DNA from: Trichobilharzia szidati
Lineage: Eukaryota > Platyhelminthes > Trematoda > Strigeidida > Schistosomatidae
Assembly (NCBI GenBank): GCA_944472155.2
Contig: OX235272.1
Location: 91,332,020 to 91,396,019, forward strand
Length of the DNA: 64,000 nt
Reading direction: 5' to 3'
This document shows, piece after piece, positions 54,511 through 64,000 of the stretch. The notes beneath the pieces are model-generated. The model had not been told where the DNA came from. It made no database searches and saw only the letters and a program-made list of their open reading frames with translations. A program made the translations under genes and the position numbers. Positions within the stretch are counted from its first letter, which is position 1, and every line of letters begins with the position of its first letter.

Positions 54511-57500
54511 TAGCGTGATTCCACCAACATCTAAAGAGCGCCAGAAGCCACTTTCCTTACAGCTTCGTGCCGCAAACGGTTCGCCAATCACAACGTACGG
54601 TAAAAGGTTCCTAGATCTTAACATAGGCTTACGTAGGTCATTTCGCTGGGTTTTCCTTGTGGCAGATGTAACTACCGGTATTATTGGCATGGATCTCTTG
54701 CAACACTATCAGCTACTGGTAGATACTGGCAAACACAAATTGATCGATTCAGCTACAAACCTTTCGATCTCCGGTGTTGTGACGCACACACCTGCATTAA
54801 GCCCAGTATATTCAACCCCTACCTCTAACGGCCCTTACGTTGATGTTTTCCAGTCCTTTGCCAACCTGTTCAAACCGGTTTCCAAACTTCCTTGTGTGAC
54901 TTCTACCGTCACTCATCATATCGTGACCACTGGTCCACCGGTATTCGCAAAGCCACGGCGGTTGTCCCCAGAAAAACTACAAGCCGTGAAGGCCGAATTC
55001 GAACATATGTTAGACATGGGGATAATCCGTCCATCCAGCAGCTCGTGGTCTTCCCCTTTACATGTGGTGCCAAAGAATAACGGGATAGACTGGAGGCCTT
55101 GTGGTGACTACCGCAGGCTTAATGCACAGACCGTGCCAGATTGCTACCCGGTACCACATAAACATGACCTTACATCGTCACTAAAAGGTGCCACGGTATT
55201 CAGCAAACTGGACTTAACAAGAGACTATCATCAGATTCCAGTTCATCCAGACGATATTCCTAAAACGGCAGTGATCACCCCTTTTGGTCTTTTCGAATTC
55301 CTTCGAATGCCGTTCGGTCTCCGCAACGCCGCACAAACATTCCAGTGATTTATTCACGATGTTTTGCGCGGATTGGATTGCGCATATGCTTGTCTCGACG
55401 ATATTCTCGTGGCTAGCCCAGATGAAGCTACCCACCGTACGCATTTACGGATGGTTTTTGAGCGGTTAACAACCCACGGTTTGACACCTAACACGTCTAA
55501 ATGCCAGATTGGCGTCCGTTCATTGACCTTCCTGGGACATGTCATTAATGAACAGGGAATTCGCCCGCTACCTGAGAAGGTGCAGGCAATACGCGACTTC
55601 CCGGAACCTACGTCAATAAAATCTTTGCGCGCATTTCTAGGCATGGTGAGTTATTACCGACGGTTTGTTCCTCAATGTGCACATATTTTGCAGGCACTCA
55701 CAGACCTACTAAAGAGTAAGAGCAAAACGTTCAGCATGACACCAGAGGCTCGAGAAGCGTTCCAGAATATTAAGACGGAAATTGCAGACGCCACCATGTT
55801 AGTTCACCTAGACGTCCATCTTCCGCTTAGCATCTCAGTTGATGCATCTAACACAGCCATTGGAGCTGTTCTACAGCAACAGGTACATACCTCATGGATG
55901 CCAGTCGCCTTTTTCTCTCGGAAGTTGTCCGCCGCTGAAGCGAGGTATAGCACCTTTGGCAGAGAACTCCTCGCCATATACGCGGCTATCAAACATTTTC
56001 GCCATTTTGTCGAGGGTCGGAAATTCACAGTATTTACCGATCACAAGCCCCTGACGTGCGCCCTCCACGCTACTACAGATGGATATTCTCCACGCGAATT
56101 GCGTCACTTGGACTATATCTCACAATTCACTTCGGACATTCGACATATTTCGGGGGTTGACAATGCTGTGGCGGACGCCTTGTCCAGGATATGTACCATG
56201 TCGGCGCCGCCAACCATTGACCTGAAACAAATGGCACAACGTCAGGTTACAGAGTTAGGTCTCGATAAGCTCTCGTTAAATACCTCCTTACATATCAAGC
56301 GTATACCGCTTGTTAATAGCGAGGGTACCACCCTCTGCGATCTGTCCACCGGTACCCCGAGACCCATCGTTCCACCTTCATTGCGCCGTACGGTATTCGA
56401 TAGCCTCCACAACCTTTCCCACCCAGGTATCCGGGCAACAGACAAACTAGTGTCAGCTAGATTTGTCTGGCCTGGTATAAAGCGCGATGTGCAAATCTGG
56501 GCACGTGCCTGTGTGCCGTGTCAACGAATTAAAGTCCACAAACACAACATCACTCCAGTGGGTTCCTTCTCCACACCCGATGCTCGCTTTAGTCACATAC
56601 ATCTAGATATAGTGGGTCCTCTACCACCATCGAATGGCCACTGTTACTTGTTGACATGTGTCGACCGGTTCACTCGTTGGCCAGAAGCTATTCCCATCTC
56701 CGATACGACCGCGAAAACCATTTGTCGAGTGTTCATGGAACGCTGGGTAGCTCAATTCGGATGCCCATCTTCGGTGACTACAGACCGTGGACAGCAGTTT
56801 GAATCAACCCACTTCAAGAAGCTCTTAGAGCTGCTACGGTGCAAACGCATCCGAACAACCGCGTACCATACAGCAGCAAATGGACTTGTAGAGCGTTTTC
56901 ACCGCCAACTGAAAGCTTCCTTAATGGCTACCGAGAATACTAAGTGGACTGAGTCCCTTCCCTTAGTTCTACTTAGCATCCGTTCCACGCTCAAAGCAGA
57001 CTTACAGTGCACCTCCGCAGAGTTGGTGTTTGGTACCACCTTTCGTCTACCGGGTGAAAATATCTCACCTGAAAGTGGCGAACCAAGTGCTACGGATGTA
57101 CATTGTTATGCTCAGAACCTCAAGCGCCTTATGCAGCGCCTGCAACCAACTCCCACACGCACACAAAACAAGAGAGTGCAAGTAGATGCTAGACTCGATG
57201 ATTGTATACACGTTTTTGTGCGTTGCGACGCCGTTCGTAGACCGTTACAACCCCCTTATGATGGACCATTCAAGGTCGTTAGTAGGAAAGAAAAATTTTT
57301 TGTTATTGATCGACTTGGCCGTCAAGACACCGTAAGTGTCGACAGACTTAAAGCGGCCTACATTGAAGAATCTGTACCCCTCACGCCTGCACAACCAGCA
57401 ACTACGCCTGCACCCACACCCCAGCCAAGTTCGATTGTCGAAAATCCTACTAAACCTAGCAGTTCTCCGGATGAGACAAGTAAAGCACCGGTTACACGCG

Positions 57501-57550
57501 CTGGTCGGCGTGTACACTGGCCTAAGCGATACTGTGAATTTGTTAACTAA
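54455..57550 (+). pseudogene. Pol polyprotein: protease end, RT, RNase H, integrase
   Basis: Frame 54455-55348 holds the protease remainder ([21 protein letters not shown]), then RT ([30 protein letters not shown] with motif [16 protein letters not shown]). A TGA follows at 55346. After it, 55364-57550 (728 codons) continues with the catalytic box as CLDD instead of YLDD. RNase H follows (SVDASNTAIGAVLQQ, TFGRELLAIYAAIKHF, FTDHKPLT). The integrase has an H-H-C-C finger (HPGIRATDKLV...CVPCQRI) and D-D-E residues in DIVGPLPPS, TTDRGQQFES and NGLVERFHRQLK. The long open second half suggests a fairly recent death. Confidence 0.85.
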
Positions 57551-57639
57551 ACGCTTTTAATTACAAGAGTAGCTCATACCCTCATGTCTTTTCTCAGGTT
57601 ACATTCATTTTTCATGATATTTACTCTTTTGGGTTTCGT

Positions 57640-58865
57640 TTGTGGGAAGTAGCCACTTTTTCAGTTACTAATCCTGTTAGATTTCTTTCTCGTTACAGTG
57701 TTCGACTTTCAGATGACAATGGCTACAAACTAAGACACACTAAGGGTACAGTAGCTATCGAACAATGTAAAACAGCCACCAGGCAAAAGTTTTACTTGAT
57801 TAGGTATGCACAGATATGGAATAAACTGCCAATGGAAATGCGTCAAGCAAGTACATTGGCCTCCTTCAAAAAGGTGCTTAATGACAAACTACAAGAGTTT
57901 GCAAACGATAGTAGTTCTAGTCCCTATCTGAGAGCCTCCGAAATTATAGGTCCATTTAATGTATAAGCTTAAATACTACACCTGTTGTTTTTTGCCTATA
58001 TTTATAATTCTAGATAAAACATTAACGGTTAACATACGTATCCTCAAACAGACAAGAAATCTCGTTTGTAAAACTACTACCCAACACAATAAGTGGAATA
58101 AAATGGACATAAACCGACAACATGAAAAAGGTATAACTCACCACAACATCACATGGACAGATGAACGCTCGTTGGGTACCATATATCCCTCACCAACTGC
58201 AACCCACCTTTCCTTAGATAATGTGATGAACTTATACCCATAATGTTGCTGAGCAGTTAATATTCTAAACTCCTGTCTGAACAGCTGAAACTCATAAACC
58301 TTCCTAACGCTAAGAAAATACCCGTAATCAGTAGAAATCCATTAATTAATGCGTCCGAAGCTTATGTACTTACTCCCAACAATGACATTGCAGATCAAAT
58401 GAGATAAACACATCACTGATTTCAAAATAACACATCAATGAACTATAATTCGAGGACTCTGCACACAACAAAGTTATGTATGAATATTTACTTCAAGCTT
58501 TTTTTTTTCCCAGGCACTTATAATCCATCCACCAAAGACCTGGTTTTTTTGTTAATGCGAAGACAATACTCCTGTATTTCCTGTTGTGTTGCACTCACTG
58601 ACAATCTAGCAGATTTTTCCAACTTTGCACAGAAATGATTGTATATAAGTGAAAAGGCTGTTTTATACTACTGGAATTAACATTTATCAAGTGTATGTAT
58701 AATCTCTATCGAACATGTAAAGCATATCTTGCTACTGGCTGTAAATTGTGATTAAATTATATGGTTCTATTTCTGTAACAATTTGATGATGCCTGTAAAC
58801 TGGCGTCCCTCATGTACTGTACTATGAGAATAAATTTATTTATTTATTTATTTATTTATTTTATT
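57640..58865 (+). mobile_element. CR1-like LINE 3' end with ATTT tail
   Basis: Frame 57640-57966 carries the ORF2 C-terminus (TRQKFYLIRYAQIWNKLP, then LASFKKVLNDKL). A ~860-bp 3' region ends in a (TTTA)n run at about 58830-58865, as in many LINE tails. It is not the continuation of 50640-52950, which has its own C-terminus. Confidence 0.6.
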
Positions 58866-60514
58866 TTTGGCGTTGCACTCGAACCGCTAGCTAGACCAGT
58901 CCACTACATTGTCGTATGCTGGCTCCCAACACTTGTGGAATTACAAACCAAACGAACAAAAATATGGACCAGATAAAAAAATAATAAAATAAATAAAAAA
59001 TATAAAATGTAAAAAGAAAAACTTTCACTGTATAGTTAAACGGACCGATAAATATTTTCGCATATAAATACGTCACTTCTATGCTGTACATTGTAATCCG
59101 CTCAATCTATTTTCACAGATTTTACTATTTTCACTCGGGTTATGCCATGATGAAACTTATTTATTTTGTGACCCATACTTGTAATTACTTTGCATCACTT
59201 TAATTATACAGCTCGCAACATTTTTTTTAACAAATGGTGATTGTACGTATTCATAGCTATTGGTTATACACACACTTCTCTGTACCTTGCATGAGTTTTC
59301 ACAGCGCTAGCAATTTCCCTTGTTTTATTTCAATTTGGCGTACCACTCCCAAGTTACACCAGTTCCCTCGCATTTATTCCGCTTAAGTTCTTGTTAACAC
59401 CTTATGCTCATTTTTAAATCTTAACCTCTTCTTCTATCCTTTTCTGTTGCTTTTACTTTATTCCTCCTAATACGCTGGTATATTGATTGCCTTTGGTATT
59501 ACTACTAGTTTTGGTTGATGAGGAAGGATGGAGCATTAGTCCAAGATGGAAAGTTAGACATAATGAGTCACCTTCCCCTTATAACAACCTGGGTAACGGA
59601 GGTAAACCATCAGACCTCCACATAATCCAGCCCGTAATAGTATGTCGTAAAAAATACTAAATAAACGGATATATAAAAAAGATAAGCAAAAATAAACGAT
59701 GTTTAAAAACAACAACAGACAACTCAGAAGCTCGAAATCACACCAAGGCACCAGAGTTATTCCTTCTTATATTCCATCTTACGCCATTGATCATGTACAT
59801 AGTGCCTATAAATTGTCTTAATTATTTTTTCCTTCATTCTTTCCTTTCACAATATATATATTTTAAAAAAACTATTTTATTACTATCTTCACACTTTTTT
59901 GTTCATTCACTGTTATTGTACACAACCTCGTTACTTTTATATATCGAAGCTTGCTGTTATCCCACCAACCTTCTAAGGGGGGGGATAACCTGTAGTGTAC
60001 ACTGTAACTTCAAATTCTTGTTTGAACGAACTCATCTGACCTTTAACCCCACTTCCACTTTGTATTCGTGAACCTCCTGCACGGTTTCGGTTTCGCTCTC
60101 TCGCTGTACTTTCACCTAGCACACTCTCCGAGCTTACCACCCTCTCACCTGCAGATAAGTGTGTACCTCTTATTTCTTATCAAATTCCATATCTCATTTG
60201 TGTAAATATAATTCTGTTCCAGTCACACTTGCCATCTCTAGTCTTTTAACCTTGATTCCGTTCGTTAGTGCTTGCACGTTAGGCAGAGTACGATTAAGGC
60301 CATAAGCGGTGAAGAAGTTTTGTAAGAGTGGTTATTGTTAGGTCGAAGTTAATCCCAAGTCCAACTCTTACAAACTTGTGACTTTATACAGTTATGCATT
60401 TGGGCCTAAACATCTACCTTCTGGATTATTCCAGTCTAATGCTCAGTCACCTGGATTAGAGAGATTAGTCTAGGATGATCCCGTTTGGTTCCTTGCAATG
60501 AACACATGTAGAGG
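58866..60514. other. Unassigned
   Basis: AT-rich to 59950, then GC-richer to 60500. Contains a gtaagagtgg/aactcttac short inverted pair near 60320-60375. I see no gene. Confidence 0.35.
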
Positions 60515-60967
60515 ACTGTCTAGAGCAAGTTCATTAACATAACAAATATGCGAATAAAAATCCAAGTCAATGAGAGTACAATGCAACAATATGTTATAAA
60601 AATGCAGTAATGAACTATATTAATTAGTAGGTTACTCGGATATGTTGTTAAAGTCCACTGCTACAAATTATTCATATAATCCACAGAAGCGTCGACTGTT
60701 GGAATCGTGTCTACTGATAGAAGCTGTGTTCCGGTTGTAGGTTTGTCTTCGGATAAGGATGATAGATTCCTGCAATAAATCCAAAGTATACAACAAGGTT
60801 TGAGTGCAGTGAGTAGACAGAAATGGTCAGAGAGAAGGCGAAGCTACCAACAGTATATTGTATTTCAAATTGCACTGGGAAGTTATATGTATTTAAACAT
60901 AAATCGTTTCAAACAAGAGTCATGTACAATGTTTCTAACTTCAACATCTAACCAAAAAGTATATATA
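60515..60967. repeat. LTR-like repeat, family C, partial copy
   Basis: Aligns with 45334-45775 (ctacaaattattcatata, ttgtcttcgg, ccaaaaagt) and then passes straight into repeat R. Confidence 0.5.
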
Positions 60968-61156
60968 TTTCCTATCTATGTAGGACACACCAGTTGTACA
61001 GGCATGGATAAGTATTATTTGAATTAGATGATTTTGATTTATGGTGAAATTACACGTTTGCTGTCCTCTCTGACATTAGTTAGTGAGTACAATCTGATAG
61101 CTAGTCATTCAATGGAGCACATTAAGAAATATAGTCTTCGCATCAACAAAAACCCA
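60968..61156 (+). repeat. Dispersed repeat R, copy 3, exon-like ends
   Basis: Diverged copy of 17870-18055. It begins after ctatctatgtag (acceptor-like) and ends at aacccag|gtatgt (donor-like). The frame open in the other two copies is broken here by a TAG at about 61025. Confidence 0.65.
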
Positions 61157-63588
61157 GGTATGTGTCGGATAAATTACAAATATTTGGGAAAAAATAAAGC
61201 TTGAAGTCAATTCCTCCATATAACTTTGTTGTGTGCGCCATCGTATCTTGTCCTTGTTTTATGTTGAAATTGGGTATTAATTTAAAATGAGTGATTTATT
61301 TGTATGATTTTGACATCATTTTTATTGCAAGTAATACCACATGTGAATTCTACTGAATGCAGATTAATACTGGTCATTGTCAAGCAGATTTGTTTTACTG
61401 CACTCAAGTCACCCATAGCCCGCCATTTGTCACTACATGGTTGCTCCGTACGAGGGCAGCCTGTAGATGGCCGTAGGTCATTTGATCACCTGATGTCTAC
61501 TGGCTTTATTTATTGAAAAATCTTCAAAATTAGGTGATTTTTCGTTGTTTTACACACTTTTACACTTATGCTGCTGCTAAAAGTTGATGTAATAAGGCGT
61601 TTTTAGCATAAACAGGAAACGATGGTGTCCTTATCCGGCCGTAATTTACGGCCAGTTTACAAATTGTTGAATTACATACTTTTCCGTTCGACAAATGTCG
61701 AATTACTTGAAGAGACGTATTATAACGACTTTTGGTGAATTTATTTTGCAGTTTAAAGGATTTTACATGGACATGATGAGGTGGGATAGTTGGTTTTGTT
61801 GATTATTTGATTTACTTTGTTGTTTACTTTTGCTAATGCTGTCAAAGCTCCTGTACATGTATTTCATTTAAGGAAATTTACAGAAATACTTAGAAATTAT
61901 ATACGCATAGTATTTACTTATTTTATGGCATATATTTGATGTTTACAGGTAGATGCAATATCCATTTTTTCTTCCTGAAAAATATTGACTGATGTAATTG
62001 TATACAATTAAACTGATTATTTCATCATTTTAAACATGTTAAAAAGTTATTTATTGCATTTACAGTGGTAACAATGTCTACATCTTTAGAATTCTTTTGT
62101 TCTTTTTCAGATAATATCTACTTTCGAGAATTTCATGGATTTTGGGGATAAAGAAAAAGATATCTGCAGTGTTGTTGATTTCGTATTACATGTTTATTCA
62201 TTAATAAATGTATTCCTCTTTACTCGTTTGTATATTCTACTTGATAAGACTGATTTGTAGCCCTTGCGTAAGTTGTGAGTTACGGAGTATATGACGTGAT
62301 CTTAAAAATGCTAGGTAAAATTAGATATTTGGAGAGGCTTATTGATAAAAAGACTACGTCGTGCCGTAATGAAGTGACTGCGTCCACTTGTAAAAGAAAA
62401 CATTGAGGTTATAAGCGCTTAGTTATATATCGTCTTAGTAGGAACCTATTAACTGACTTCGGATTCATAGTCAAGCAAGGTTAAAAGTAAATCTACCTGA
62501 GATAGTGAGCTTGCGATTTCTACTTATCGTAATAAACCAAGATGGGAATAATGTACCTATACTGTTAGATTTATAACTCAGTGCAACTGTGGTTATCGTA
62601 ATAATTAAAAGCAGAATGCCTACTATTGAAATACAATTATACTTCATTAGAATACCTACGGTTCGCAGCTACATGACACGGTACGTTGCTATCTGTTCAT
62701 GTAATTGCGTAAACAACAGTTTCCCAGACGCCGCATTTACTCCTAAAAGTTTGCCCTTAATTCCTAACTTAGCACGTGTTACTAACGCCACTGGAACACT
62801 ATCGCGCTACAACAGAAGGAACACAGATTCATTAAAAAAAGTGTTTATTAAACAAAAATTAGATTTGAGATGTACAGATAATTCAGATGAGTAGTCCTCC
62901 GTCACTGTCAGTAGGTTGCATCTGCGTACCAGCACATATATGTTTCTCTATAAGCCTGAAAAGGTTTAAGAAAACCATTATTAACTTAGGTGGTACATGT
63001 ATGATCTGAATAAAAATGTTTCTTCATAAGCATTTACAAGGAATCACTTCACAAACAAAATAAATTAGTAGCTAAATAGTTTTCACTAAACTCAAGGGAC
63101 TTCGCAATTTATCGCCGGTCGATATCTAGTAGGTCCCTCGAAGCATCATGAAACGAAAAATTATTTAACGACAAGTTATGCAATAGTTTCCGAAGCTTGA
63201 ACAAAGATTTTAACGAAAGTGACAACAGCTTTATGACAAATAATACGAGTTTTGACAGCATTAATAATAATAACGTTCATGTTCATAGTGACTATAAAAA
63301 CAATAATAGGTATTATTATTGCAACGAATTCATCATTAACTTAGATAGACAACTACTTATTATACAATCATATCAATTTAATGTATCACTTAATCTTATG
63401 AAGCAGGTGTTTACTTACAATCACAGTATTCTCGCAATACTGATGTGGTCAACTAGCTTATTCCAAATGAACTCAAGATTAATCCTGAAAGGGAATGCAG
63501 TTTCTTTCAACTAAAAAGATGTAGCCTACATGTATTACACTTCTTACTGAGACATTTGATACCTGCTTTCCGATCTTCGTGACAGGGA
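61157..63588. other. Unassigned, with two open frames of unknown status
   Basis: 62619-62894 (91 codons from an ATG, ending RRNTDSLKKVFIKQKLDLRC and a few acidic residues) and 63197-63514 (N-rich, NNNNVHVHSDYKNNNRYYY) could be exons of an AT-rich host gene. No splice context or family was recognised. A GGCCGTAA/TTACGGCC palindrome lies at 61637-61653. Confidence 0.3.
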
Positions 63589-63624
63589 AACAGTATATGT
63601 AGGTTTACCTACATATACTGTTTT
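63589..63624. repeat. Perfect 17-bp-arm palindrome
   Basis: aaacagtatatgtaggt, a 2-base tt loop, then its exact reverse complement. It would extrude or fold as a tight hairpin. Beyond it, to 64000, I see nothing I can name. Confidence 0.8.
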
Positions 63625-64000
63625 GATCTTGATATGGGACGAATTCAGCAAATAAATCCTCTGGCTTATCAAATCTATCATGAGCTGTAATAGTATGTGC
63701 TGTCAATTATGCACCCGACTTGATAAAACACTCCTGGCAATTGCGAACTTAACCAAGCAGTTAAATGATGTTTGAAATTACCGCAGCTCGAATGACAAAC
63801 TGGCCAATCACAAGCGAGCAAATCACCTGTCTATCTCACCCGCGGGGACTCAAAATTACGGCCGCCGACAGGCTGCCCCGTACGAGGGCAATGGATAGGG
63901 GCACACACGAGGTGTCATTATGTGTTATCGCGATGTTGTGTTCGGGTTGTTCTACGTTGTTTTCAGGTGTTTTTTCAACTGAGATGTATTAGAAATACCA

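Larger units (their letters stand above)
53911..57550 (+). mobile_element. Gypsy-type LTR retrotransposon, CsRn1-like, no LTRs visible
   Basis: Order: partial gag, zinc finger, protease, RT, RNase H, integrase. The 5' part of gag and both LTRs are missing. Related CsRn1-clade elements (CsRn1, Boudicca) are known from liver and blood flukes. The base composition is GC-richer than its surroundings. A different non-LTR fragment starts about 90 bp after its stop. Confidence 0.85.

Noticed and set aside
52951..57640. LTRs flanking the Gypsy pol
   Set aside because: I looked for matching TG...CA blocks before 53911 and after 57550 and saw none; the element appears truncated on both sides.
1..64000. 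CRISPR arrays, bacterial operons or prophage
   Set aside because: The sequence is eukaryotic with spliced genes; there is no regular spacer-repeat array.

Overview
This 64 kb window looks like a blood-fluke (schistosome-type trematode) chromosome. The evidence is AT-rich sequence, split genes with GT-AG introns of 1.5-3.4 kb, dense retroelements, tRNA-derived SINEs carrying hammerhead ribozyme motifs like the schistosome Sm-alpha family, Penelope-like elements and CsRn1-type Gypsy pol. The organism is inferred from family resemblance, since no search could be run. There is one assembly gap, 20001-20499.

Host genes. (1) The C-terminal half of an HflX-family GTPase (GTPBP6-like) lies on + in four exons from 561 to 8226. 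(2) It converges on the C-terminal part of a MutL-family mismatch repair protein (MLH3-like), which lies on - with exons 11033-10387 and 8665-8482. Their predicted polyadenylation signals interlock. (3) A complete two-exon DHHC palmitoyltransferase (ZDHHC16-like) lies on + (27485-28249, 31336-31830). (4) The last exon of an unidentified coiled-coil protein lies on + (39637-40207). (5) An unidentified three-exon gene model lies on - (50566-50434, 49626-49506, 47553-47394). It was assembled from splice sites and compatible phases.

The rest is mostly mobile DNA. 1-8.4 kb: RTE-like tails, SINEs, a solo LTR, an LTR with a gag stub, and a Penelope fragment, nearly all inside GTPase introns. 11-13.7 kb: a CR1-type element with an intact ORF1 and a mostly deleted ORF2. 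17.7-20 kb: recent duplications next to the gap. 22-26 kb: a head-to-head Penelope pair between 0.55 kb inverted arms. 28-33 kb: three copies of one LTR family, two with exact 4-bp target duplications, one of them inside a Penelope remnant. 33-42 kb: SINEs derived from a glycine tRNA, a second head-to-head Penelope pair, and tandem SINEs with hammerhead motifs. 44-46.7 kb: a decayed RTE-like element. 50.6-58.9 kb: a non-LTR element, a decayed CsRn1-type Gypsy element (53911-57550) and a CR1-like tail. 59-64 kb: mostly unassigned, with a perfect palindrome at 63589-63624.

The most interesting signal is a set of at least six hammerhead ribozyme copies at different stages of decay. One of them (39319-39364) keeps all three stems and sits inside a unit bounded by 29-bp inverted repeats.
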